Shown: positions 12,517-23,118 of the stretch, one piece after another
How the letters are laid out: each line of letters starts with the position of its first letter
Numbering within the stretch: the stretch's first letter is position 1
NCBI RefSeq assembly: GCF_001625215.2
Contig: NC_030385.2
Location: 33,753,598-33,817,597 of the forward strand
Direction: 5' to 3'
Origin: Daucus carota subsp. sativus
Taxonomy: Eukaryota > Streptophyta > Magnoliopsida > Apiales > Apiaceae
Length of the DNA: 64,000 bases
Notes under the pieces: generated by a model
Told to the model about the DNA's origin: nothing
Databases searched by the model: none
What the model saw: only the letters and a program-made list of their open reading frames with translations
Position numbers and translations under genes: made by a program

Positions 12517-12581
12517 TATGTTTGACAGTTGTATACATCTAGAATTAACCCAATCGAACCTTTTTGATTTCAAGTTATACC

Positions 12582-13204
12582 CAGTGTTGTAAAAAGCGGG
12601 AATCGGACTTAGTTGGTGAGGGCACCGTCCAGCGATTAATCGGATAATCGGAGATTAATCGGAGTGATTAATCGGATCATTAATCGCAATCAATTTAATA
12701 TTATTTTTAAATTATATATATATATATTTATAAAATTATATATAGTATAAATTTATAATCATATAAAATCAAAAGAGTAATGATTTTTTATAACCCAAAA
12801 CATGTCTTTATATACATATACAAGCCTAATCATCTCATATATTTGATTCAATCTGCTAAGAAATATATATTGCAAATTTAAGTAATTAGAGTTTGGAAGT
12901 TAATATTAAAAGAGTGAAACATAATAAAAACAAATTTAAAATTTATGTGTTTTGTCTTTCTGTGCCTTTTATTTTATTTAAAATTAAATTTAAAATTTTA
13001 AAAAAATTTCATTTTTTTAAAATTTTTTTAAATTCACCGATTTTTGACCGATTTTTTCCGATTAATCCCGACTTTTGACCGATTAATCCCGATTTTCAGA
13101 AAAAACGATTTTTTCACCGATTAACGCTTAATCGAGACGGTGGCCGACCGAACAGCGATTAATCGGCGATTAATCCCGATTAATCGCCGACTTTTAGAAC
13201 ACTG
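12582..13204. mobile_element. hAT-superfamily MITE with GATTAATCG subterminal repeats
   Basis: 623 bp between perfect 8-bp target duplications GTTATACC (12574-12581 and 13205-13212). Terminal inverted repeats CAGTGTTSTAAAA. The outer 120-150 bp at each end hold about ten GATTAATCGG/GATTAATCCC words, which look like transposase-binding repeats. The middle is AT-rich and non-coding. Confidence 0.9.
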
Positions 13205-13536
13205 GTTATACCTTGAAATGCTATTCGATGCTGCTAACTGGAAGCATCCGAATCCTGTCGAGGTTACGACATTTGCGTCGCAGTACCTCGGTCCCCTCAA
13301 ATTTTTTACATTCGGGGATGGAACTCATAACACATTCTAATACTGTCATAAAATATAGTTTGATAAATTAATTAGATTTTTAAAAAAATATTTATTGTCT
13401 AAATTTTTATACAACAAATAAAAATTTTAAAAAATATTATGAAACTATATTTTATATGCGCCTTAAAATGCTTGCCGAATAATGCAAATTTTTTTTAAAG
13501 AATTGACAACATGATTAGATTTAAAGGCTCAAAAAT

Positions 13537-13608
13537 GCTATCGCCCAGGATCGAACTGGGGGCCTTTTGCGTGTAAAGCAAACGTGATAACCACTACACC
13601 ACGACAGC
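13537..13608 (-). tRNA. tRNA-Val (anticodon UAC)
   Basis: 72-nt cloverleaf. The acceptor arm GCTGTCG pairs with CGATAGC (one G-U). The D arm is GTGTAGTGGTTATCAC. The anticodon stem TTTGC/GCAAA encloses loop TTTACAC, giving UAC. The T arm is CCCAG TTCGATC CTGGG. A T5 Pol III terminator follows at 13531-13535, and the CCA end is not encoded, as expected for a nuclear gene. Intron-less. The acceptor stem differs from the plant tRNA-Val form I remember, so it may be a variant copy, but pairing is intact. Confidence 0.9.
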
Positions 13609-13753
13609 TTATATGTTCGATTTTCGTTTTATTTCATACAATACCAATATACGAATATCTTTTCCCTATAAATGAAGATGTGGAATATATACATCCCTCA
13701 GAAATCAGAATTTATTTAATACAATCAATATTATAATAACTAGTTGGGTGATC

Positions 13754-14374
13754 TCTCTTTTCTCTGGCCGCGCCTCACTCTTTTCACATCCGGGGCTTCC
13801 ACCGATTTTCCGGTGGAAAACCCCAAATCCTTCCGTTTAATTGCTTGTTCTTTGGTTGTTCTAGTTTGTTTTATTGATTTTCTCAATAAAACTCCCTTTT
13901 TGGGGAAAGTTATCTTAGATCTATATCACCGAAACTTTTGATTTTCGTTCTTATTCGCTTCTAGAGGGATTTTTGGATTTGTGAGTGGATCGATCATCTT
14001 CTAGTGTAGGTTCGTGGTGCAAACCTAATCATTTTAGTTTGCAGTTGAATTTTCTCTCGTGTGTTATTTTGATTTCTCTCCCTAGTGAAAGCGTGCGATT
14101 TTTCTCTTCTTCTATGAGAGTTGGTTTGGATTTCGATAAAAGCCTTCCGGGAATTGCATTTGTGGTTGATAGCTCAAACGGATTTTTGAAAAAGATGGTG
14201 AACACAGAGCAAAGATCTATAAATAGACCATCGTCAATTTCAACATCTCTTATTTGTCTCATCTTGGTTATGAAGACAGGCGTGTTAATCTATTCTATGT
14301 TTTTTCGACTCGATCATTCTTGTAGTTGCCGTATGACTGTTATTTATTGAATCATCTCTTTTTTTCCAAAAAAA
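13754..14374 (+). mobile_element. Poly(A)-tailed retroposon (LINE-derived or processed copy)
   Basis: About 620 bp flanked by a 16-bp target duplication, AACTAGTTGGGTGATC (13738-13753) and the same with one t/c change (14375-14390). The plus-strand 3' end is TTTTTTTCC followed by an A-run abutting the second duplication, the hallmark of target-primed reverse transcription. The interior is GC-richer than its surroundings and has several short ORFs, none recognisable, so this is not an intact LINE. It could be a LINE 5'+3' UTR deletion derivative or a retrocopy of an unknown RNA. Confidence 0.75.
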
Positions 14375-14462
14375 AACTAGCTGGGTGATCCAATATTAAT
14401 CGCATACTTTAACATCACTATTAATTATATTCAAGAAGTGGAATTTGAAAAACAATATAATA

Positions 14463-14696
14463 CTCCCTCTGTTTATTTTATATGACATTTTTGACTTGTG
14501 CACGTATCTTTAGGTGGGTTGACCGGGTAGTAAAACTTATTATTTTCAACTGATTTTTTTTGTGAATTAAAATTTTGATTACATATTTTTATTCAACACA
14601 AGAAAATTTCAAAAATAATACTTTTAACTACCCGATCAAAGCACTTAAAAGTGTGTGGGAAAAAATCAAACGTCATATATTAAAAACCAGAGGGAG
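14463..14696. mobile_element. Stowaway MITE
   Basis: 234 bp, CTCCCTCTGTTTATTTTATA at one end and the complement ending CCAGAGGGAG at the other, flanked by TA dinucleotides. Internal inverted repeats include GACATTTTTGA and TCAAACGTC. Confidence 0.8.
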
Positions 14697-17313
14697 TAGT
14701 ACATAATAACAAACATTCGTGAGTAGTTGGACAAAGCCTATATTAAACCTTAATATATGTATAGGGCCTGGGTGGTCGCCAGCTCGCCGTCCCTCTAGGC
14801 CGGGCGCAAGAACCATATGCACTCTTAAAAATTGTAGGAGGGAGAAGTATAAAGTTGATAAAGATGATTTTTCCTATAATTTCTTTTAATTTTTTTATAT
14901 TCTTTTCCATTAACTCTCTATATATTTTACTAATGTATTATTAAATCATCTAAATATTTAAATAATTAATAGTCATATTATTTAAATATTTAAATAATAT
15001 ATATATTTTAATCTAATTTTTCTTTAATTTAAATAATAAGTATTTTGTACGTGTATAAAACAATTTTCTCTTTACTATCACGCAAATGTCACTGCACGGG
15101 CGGCAAAAGTTTTGGACGATTTCCTGGGCATGATTGCTAAATGCAATTCAAAATTGCTAAATGCAAATCACGGAAATTACCCTACTATCCCTCTTATTTT
15201 TCTGTGCACTACCTGTAATCAGGTCTAGTTTTGTGTGAGATCATTTAATACAGAATAATCATCGTAATATCAGTGTTCTTTTGCTTCCATATCCTCCGCT
15301 AAATCAGTGATTTGCGTACTTCCATTTACTAACCCCTTTTTTTAACTTTTTTTATCGGATAATGATATTATTTTTGATTGATTTTATTTAAATTAAAAAA
15401 TTTTGTGTTTATATTTTTATTCATAACAAAAAAATTGAAAAAAAATAATAATCTTAATTACCCCATCAATAATTTTTATTCATAATTTTGATTATGAATA
15501 AAAAACTTAAAAATATATGTCAATCAAAACGTCAAATAAAAAAATGAAAATAGTGAAACTCGTTATTTTACCGACATTCACTATCAGAGGTCGTCTGATT
15601 TACTAAAACAAATATTTATTGTTTATTAGTGAGATTTATTTTTAAGTGAAAATCAATTTTTAATTTATATATCTGGATATCTTTTTTTAATTTAAAATTT
15701 TCGCTCAGCTCCCTAATAAACTGATAATATCTTTAATTTCAATCTCATTGATTTATCCGAGACCAGAAATTTCGTGTATAAATTTAAAAATTATAAATTA
15801 ACAATAATATTAGTTGTTGTAATAATATGAATTATAACAAATTAAACAATAATATTAAAAAACTATAATATATTTGCAAATGGAGTATAATATTAAATTT
15901 TAAAATTGAATATTATAAATTATATTTTTAAAAATTATCTTTATAATCATAAAATATTATAAATTATATTTTAAATTTTTTTTGACAGGAATTATATTTT
16001 AAAATGAATCTATACGTTTTTGTGTAATCAAATTTAAAAAACAAAAATATGTTACTAAATTTCAACTTCTCAGATTCTAACTTATAACTGAGACGTTGAG
16101 TAATAAGTTCTTTACGGGTTGGATAAACCGAATCTCACTTATATTTACACTACTAAAATAATATAAATATTTGAGTAGCTTTATATTGAACAATTTTTTA
16201 TTTTTGGAAATTATGTTATATCCTTAGATAAAAGATAATATTCAATTTTTAAACAAAATGTTAAAACATAAATTAAATTATATATTATTTTAATTATTTT
16301 ATTATGATAAATAATTTTTTAATAAAAATATTGAAATAATATGAATCATGAGAAATTAAATAGTAATGCTACTTGTTTAGGAATATAAATAAATCAAGAA
16401 TTTCAATTTTTTCTAGAATATAATAATATTTAATTTATTATTAGAGATCGAGTTATGGCCGTTAGGCCATGGCGAGAGAACTTTTAATTGAAAAGAAAAT
16501 ATTTATATCGAATAATTTTCTATATTTGAAATGTGCATATGCTAGTAGTTGAAAGATGATATTTAAATTTATAATAATGTTTATATATCATAATTATATA
16601 TAATGGTACGTTTATGTTATCTTAAATTAAGTGTTTAATTGCTTATATGTGAGAATTAATTGTAAACGAAAAATAATTTTTAATAATATATTTTCTCATA
16701 TATATGATTTAGACATATGTATATTTATTTTAAATAATATATCAAATCTCATATATGAATAATATTACAATAATAAAATAAGATAGTATTATAGACACGA
16801 GGGATTTAATGTTTTTTTTTCAGTGTAAAAAAATAAGTTATTAATATTTATTAATTAAAAATATTAATAAAATTATTATTGTCATATATTTTTGCATGAT
16901 TGATTTAATTTGGTATCGAACATTAATATTTCATTACTTAAATAGAGACAAAAAAAATAAAAAATAAATGCATCTCATACCTCCATCTCATACCCACCTC
17001 CCCACTTGGCTATCAAAAACCCATACCTTAGGGTTTAAGCTATGAGTTTCTGATTTTGTTTTTCTCAATCAAACACCAGGTATGAGTTTGGATTGGATAA
17101 ACCCCATACCTGATTTCAGAAACCCATGAACCAAACGACCCCTGAATGATTTTGTTCTTAAAACTTTATCGAATTGTCTGATTACTATACCTAGTCAGGA
17201 TCAACGAACAATTAACAGGTGGGCTAATTTTGTGGGAGGCAGCAAACTGAGTTTCTGTATTCCATCCCTCCCAAGTCCACGTTATTGTCTTCTGTTGAGA
17301 CCAGAGAGTTTAA
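14697..17313. other. Long AT-rich intergenic region
   Basis: No gene recognised. 15300-16970 is extremely AT-rich. About 16970-17150 carries CCCATACC/GGTATG inverted words and an end ...ACCAAACGACCCC, suggesting a remnant Tourist/hAT-type MITE whose other end I cannot place. Confidence 0.4.
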
Positions 17314-17920
17314 GGCCCTGTTTGAGAAATAGCGGTTAACAGTTAGCGGATCGAATTAGCTGTTTTGACTAGCTGATTGAATTACATGTTTTGACTAGTG
17401 GATTGAATTAGCTGTTTCTCGTAAAACTGTTTGGTAAATAGCTGATTGATTAGTTTTTTCTGACACAAACTAAAACCGCTAATCCAAGAAGCTCCTCAAG
17501 ATAGCTTTTTCAAAATTAGCTTTTTGGATTCAAATATCTATTTCAATCCGCCGCTAATTACCAAACACTAATACTCCCTCCATCCCAAATTAGATGAGCC
17601 TTTTGAGAAATTTTTTTATCTCAAAATAGTTGAGCTTCTCCCTTTTCAATGCATATTTATCAACCATCTTCCATCTTTATCCTCTTATATTTATTATTCC
17701 AATATACCACTAGCTAATACTACAATAAGAAGTCAACACAATAAATATGGGCAAAGGAGGAAAAAGAAACAACCATTTAATACTTCTTGATATGTGTAAA
17801 ATGAGCAAAAGGCTCATCTAAATTGGGATGGAGGGAGTATTAGCTTATTTTAGTGGTCAGATCTCTAAAACACCTCAAACCTCTAATTTTGCCCCAAACC
17901 TTTAACTTTCAAACATGGTC
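17314..17920. mobile_element. Tourist-like MITE, copy 2, with nested Stowaway
   Basis: Ends GGCCCTGTTTGAGAAATAG... and ...CTTTCAAACATGGTC, flanked by TAA on both sides (17311-17313 and 17921-17923), the 3-bp duplication of PIF/Harbinger elements. A Stowaway at 17574-17837 interrupts it. Without that insert and its TA duplication the element is 341 bp. Confidence 0.85.
17574..17837. mobile_element. Stowaway MITE nested in the Tourist-like MITE
   Basis: 264 bp with long, nearly exact terminal inverted repeats, CTCCCTCCATCCCAAATTAG at one end and the complement at the other, flanked by TA. The host element resumes cleanly on both sides when aligned with the copy at 32338. Clean ends indicate a younger insertion than its host. 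Confidence 0.9.
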
Positions 17921-18129
17921 TAAATCATGTACTATGATAATTAAAATAAGTAAGATTAGAATATTGAAATTCGGTTTTTCTATGCTGAGCGCGGAATTTT
18001 ATATAAGTTTGACTCATTTTTATTGGCTCTCATATCGTAATGATGATGGACCCCCTATTTATACAACCATCCGATCAATCAAAATCTCGCAAACATATAA
18101 AATTCTGTGCTTATCGTGTGCCACTTGAC

Positions 18130-18871
18130 TAGGGCTGTAAAATGATCCGGGTGATCCCGGGTACCCCTCTGCTCAAGTACCGGATCATATTATTTTTAGC
18201 TTGTCCAGATTTGGGTCCGGGATCGTTTTATTCGGATATAAACCAATCCCGGGTATTTGAGATTCGGATCTGAACCGGATATGATCCAGTATCGTATTTT
18301 TAATTTTTTAACCGGGTAGTTTATGATCCATCGAATATGAGCCGGATATGATCCACTAACACTAAATATCATTATTATTTCAGTTGTTCAAATAATTATC
18401 ATTTAGTCTAAGTAAACATAATATTATAAAGAATCATAATTTTAAATTAAAACTTATAGTTATATGTTGGTATATATCATTTATTAGATATATATGAAGA
18501 TAATAAGTATGATCACATTAAATAAATCATATTTTATGAAGATAAACTTAAATAAGATATTAAAATTTTATAAAACCATGACTATTTACTTACAAATATG
18601 ATGGTGTTAAAATATAATATGTATATGAGTTTGAATCGAATATGAACCGTGGATCATATTCGGTTATTCGGGTAGGATCATATTATGAAAAATTATATGA
18701 GACTGAATCTGAACGGATATAGGTGTGCTCGTATCCGGGATCATATATTATACGGGCTTAATTTTTCCGCCAGATTTGGATCGTTTTCAAAACGGATATG
18801 AGATATGTATCATATTTTCGAGTCGGATATGAGCCGAGACACCGGATAGTCCGTATCGATTTACAGCCCTA
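18130..18871. mobile_element. hAT-superfamily MITE with GGATATGATCC repeats
   Basis: 742 bp, perfect 12-bp terminal inverted repeats TAGGGCTGTAAA/TTTACAGCCCTA, and a perfect 8-bp target duplication CACTTGAC (18122-18129 and 18872-18879). Both outer parts contain many CGGATATGATCC-type words in both orientations. No transposase. The TIR resembles that of the element at 54612. Confidence 0.92.
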
Positions 18872-18879
18872 CACTTGAC

Positions 18880-19578
18880 ATAACTCATTAAAATTTGTGG
18901 CTATACTCCAAGTCCAAAATTATAAGATCCCGAAAGCAGAGGTGGAACATTTGCACCAACAAAATGCCAAAATGGATTCTGGTCTTACCAGTAAGCACCA
19001 TTTGGATATCATTACAGATGAAGAAGTAAATGGTGTAGTCCCACCCTGTTTAACACCACACAAGCTGTTTTCTCCTTTTTGTTTTTGGTTTCAACCTACC
19101 CTCTTTGTCTTATTTTTGATCCTGGTTTGAATAATTCTAAAATACAAAATGATGAAGTAACTTTATTCTATTTTAAAATTTAAAAATAAAACAATTTTTG
19201 TTCTTATATTTCAAAGAAATGACTAGGATCACCTTTTGAATTAATATTTTTTCTTAAAAAGTGGTCTTGATTTGAAATTCCGATCACCAAAATTAAAAAA
19301 AAAGATAATATTCGGCCACCAATTTATACTTCGCTCTTTAAAAAATATTTGATATTATATTATTATTAGTCTGAGAAATAAAATGTCAAAAGAGGCGTCC
19401 GAGTCAATCTACAAAGGAAGCTCCACCAAATGACATTCCACAATAATAGTGTGATTATACTGGAACTAGCCTACTATTTCTCATCTACTCTTCTTTCTGT
19501 TGCACTTTTCTTTCATGCAAAACTAATTCTTTTTCAACATCATTCAACCCCCACTCCCTTATCAACCACACAATTGCC
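18880..19578. other. Upstream region of the acidic-protein gene
   Basis: No separate gene. A 77-codon frame at 18897-19130 has no recognisable features. The last 100 bases before 19579 are pyrimidine-rich and probably 5' UTR. Confidence 0.4.
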
Positions 19579-22376
19579 ATGGACACCAACCAACAAAATT
19601 TGAAGAAGAAAAACATGTCTGTTAAGCTAGTAGCCCGAGGCGCCGGAGGAGGAGGTGGTGCTGGCCTTGCCGGAATGGTTTTGCTAGGCGGAGCGCTGGC
19701 ACTTGTCACAACATTTGCATTTAAAAGAAAACAAAAATCGGAGAAAAATAAGCAGGAGGATTCATTGAAGAAGTGCATAGTGAAGCAGGATCATGAAATT
19801 TTAGGAGGTGAAGGCCTTTCTTTTCTTGTTCAAGATTCTCTGTCACCTCATGCTGATAATCAACAGGATCATTCTGCCAGGTTTGAGAGATGTTGAATTC
19901 ACTTTCCATGCACCCTTTTAATCATATGTGAAATTAAGATTTGTCATGTCTTGTTTGTCACCAGCAGTGGGACAGTAGCCACTCAAGACGAAGTCTGCAG
20001 AAAGATTTTGTTGGTAACATTTACAATTCTGATTCCAAATCTTTATCATTTTTGCAAGCTGAATGTAGTTGATGAGTAAATATTAATATCCTATTAGAAC
20101 ATAAATGACATGCATATTATATTCTATCAGCAATTAGTATAGAGTTCTTGATCATGGTAGGTTGCTAGATGTTAAGTGATCAGTTCTCCAAAAACCTCAA
20201 GATATTGGGAATAGGGATTACCAGGATCATATTATATTCTAACACTAGATCAGGATCATTTACTAACATTAATATACTGATGAGTGTGTGCAGTTTATTT
20301 GTAACATTTTCATCGCCATTTCAGGATGAGAACAAAGAAATTATTGTTGGAAACGATGAAGAGGTGGATAATGAGGAAAAGGCTAGGGATGGCGCCTCTG
20401 GCGATGAATCCAGTATCAGTAAAGAGGAATTTCTGGTTCCGGTTGATGGTAGCTTGCTGCTCCTGAAGCCAGAGGAGGTAAATGAGAAGAATGAGTCACC
20501 AGAGGAAGTTGATGAAGAAACAATGACAGCTGATTGCAATCAGGTAGCTGATGCAAATAATGATTGGCAAGTTCAACAAAGAATTGAAGGAAATAACCAA
20601 GAACAGGTTAAGGCATCTCATGCCACTGATCAGCTTGGATTAGATGAAAAAGCACGTAAGCAAGAGGAAGAATGTGATGGTAATGGAATGACTATAATTG
20701 ATAGAGGGGAAATACTTGTTGAGGGAGGTCAGACTAATCAACCTGTAGGAATTTATGATGACTCTCATAAGCTTGATGATGAATGTGATGGAAATGGAGA
20801 GAGTATCCTCGAGGAAAGGGAAGAACCAGTTGAAGCAGCTGTGGTGGATCAGGCCAGACCAGATGACAAACTACATATGAGAGGGGAAGAATGTGATGAT
20901 GATGCTGGGATCATTACTGAGAAACATGAAGAATTGGTAGGGGAAGTTGTTGCTGCAGATGAGATAATTTTGAGTGAAGAATTAGAGGTCACCGCCATGT
21001 ATGGAGATCAAGACACTCTCTGTTCTGCTGGTACAGTACTCATGGAAAATAAAATTGAAACTTGTGATTCAAAAGAACCAGAATTGCTGCTGCCACTGAC
21101 AGACAGTTCATCAGTCATAAAACCTGGAGATAATGACCTTTCCGAGGACCATTTAGTCGTCGAAGATACAAAGATATTGAGAGGAGATGATGCGAATGAG
21201 GCAGCAGTTCAAGAAGATGAGAGCCAAGTAAAAGATAAGGAACAAACAGAATTGGTTGAAGCAAATGGAGACAACAAAGAATACTACAAGATTTGCAAAG
21301 AAAACGGCAATGATATATCTGAGGAAGCAGATGAGATTTCAGTAGAAAATGACCAACAAATGCAACCAGGGGAGGAATTTCAAAAGATCCACATCATTGA
21401 AAATGAGGAGAAGTATGATTCTGGTAATTTTTTACCAGAGATCAATTCATTTCAACATAATGGCTTCGAAGTACCAGAATTCTCCTTCCCACCCCTTGAC
21501 AGCCCATCTCTTTCCAAACCTGAAAATTTTCACAAGTATGATTCCGCAGAAACAACTCTACACGTGGGAGTCATTAACCCTGTGGAAAAAGATGGATTAG
21601 CTGAGGAAGCCTTTGCTTGCCAGATGATGTTAGAAAACAAGTCCACAGCTAAGTCTGCACAAAATGATGAAACACAGATCTGTGATGACGGCGGTGACAA
21701 TGCTGCTGCCAAAGAAGAAGAAACACTTAACACGAGTCTTGTGGATACTGCTCAGCCAACAAACTTAAGTGAAGAAGAAGATAATAATGATGACAGCAAA
21801 GAAGTGGAAGCAGTTGAGATAACCCAAAGAGAGAACTTTGAAGTAGAAAACAATCTGCACTTGCCACAGAAAGATCTTGACTATGATAATGATAATATTG
21901 GCGGAAAAGAAACTGAAAATGACGAAGGTGTGGAAGATGATTATGATGAAGAAGAAGAAGACATTGACAATAACACAGAAGAGGACGATGTTGAGGAAAG
22001 TTCAGAAACAACAGGAGACTCCTCCCTGGACTCCACCGCAGAGGCTATCTGGCCAGATGAGTCGGAGCTAGAATTTTCACAGAAAGTAAGAGATATGCAG
22101 GGTAATAAGCAGCAGGACTTGAAGGAAATTGAAGAGGAAGATAGTGATAGTTATGTCAAGTTCAACAGCCATAAGCTAGAAGATGACGACAGAGACGGTT
22201 CTGAGATGGCTTATACAGGTAAGTTATCAGCAGACACAGCAACACTAAAGCAGCCAACAAATTTTTTCAACCTGAAGTTTTGGTTTCTGGCATTACTGGT
22301 GCCGTTTCTGCTCCTACTCTTGCTTTCCACATCTCAACTGAGCCACTTCGCTTCCTTCGAATATCATCTGGAGTGA
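19579..22376 (+). CDS. Acidic membrane protein of unknown function, three exons
   Basis: Exons 19579-19880, 19965-20013 (49 nt) and 20325-22376 join in phase to 800 residues. I do not recognise the family. A basic N-terminus (KKKNMSVKLVARG) and Gly-rich stretch lead into a hydrophobic segment, about residues 30-48 (LAGMVLLGGALALVTTFAF), followed by basic KRKQKSEKNK. The bulk, about residues 118-770, is strongly Glu/Asp-rich, low-complexity and probably disordered, with repeated EECDGNG motifs and an acidic run near the end (EDDYDEEEEDIDNN). A second hydrophobic segment lies at the C-terminus (FWFLALLVPFLLLLLL). This suggests anchoring at both ends with the acidic part in the cytosol, which is inference. 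Exon 2 has alternative acceptors CAG/CAGCAG 3 nt apart. It is the only plus-strand gene and is convergent with RSH1. Confidence 0.75.
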
Positions 22377-23118
22377 ATAGCTTTTGATTTTTCATCAGCT
22401 TAAAGAACAATGAGCTATTCTTTTATATGTACAAGTCGAATCAATAATATAACCGAGGTCGAGGTCGTTTATCCGTAAAGTTCCAGTTACATGCTATCTT
22501 CTTATGCTGTTTGATAGGTTTGAGCATGAAGAAAAAAAGTGGGCTCCGAGTAAACCAGATGTATCCAACACTGATGTACGTCACAATGATATATAGTATT
22601 AGTATGATATTAGTTGGTTTAGAAGCAGCTAGTGATAGTTATACTTGTATCCAATCAGACCTGGTTTTCTTAACCTCCATCACAAAATTCACTACTTCAT
22701 ACTTTTTAACTAAAATAATAGAACTACCAAGTATTGTATATTTTTTAGTTGACAACCTCATAATCTAGAGGTCTGCCAGAATTTCAGAATTCAAAACATC
22801 GGCCAGGATAACTGGGCTCGCCAGCTGATAAAGAAACATGAACAAAATATGCTACGTATATGGTGATCTTTTACACCTTCGTTACCTTCATATTTAATGT
22901 TATACTAAAACTTGCAGGTACCTTGCCTGTACATGTATACTTCATACTATCACTCTTCTCAATATATACAGTCCTCACAACCCACCCTTGATCATTGGCT
23001 TAGTATTTATTTTGTTGTTTTCGACCTATACAAAACAACTACAAAAAAAAAAACTCATTTCCAGGGGACAAAACTGCATACCAAGCCTGTGCTAGCTTGG
23101 CGAAGACCCAACAATTTA
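22377..23118. other. Convergent 3' intergenic region
   Basis: Lies between the stop codons of the acidic-protein gene (plus) and RSH1 (minus), so it should hold both 3' UTRs. No gene recognised. Confidence 0.5.

Noticed and set aside
13985-14350. 121-codon plus-strand frame inside the retroposon
   Set aside because: No recognisable domain, and composition typical of chance frames in untranslated sequence.
18897-19130. 77-codon plus-strand frame upstream of the acidic-protein gene
   Set aside because: No homology, start context or splice partner. It begins just after a hAT MITE.
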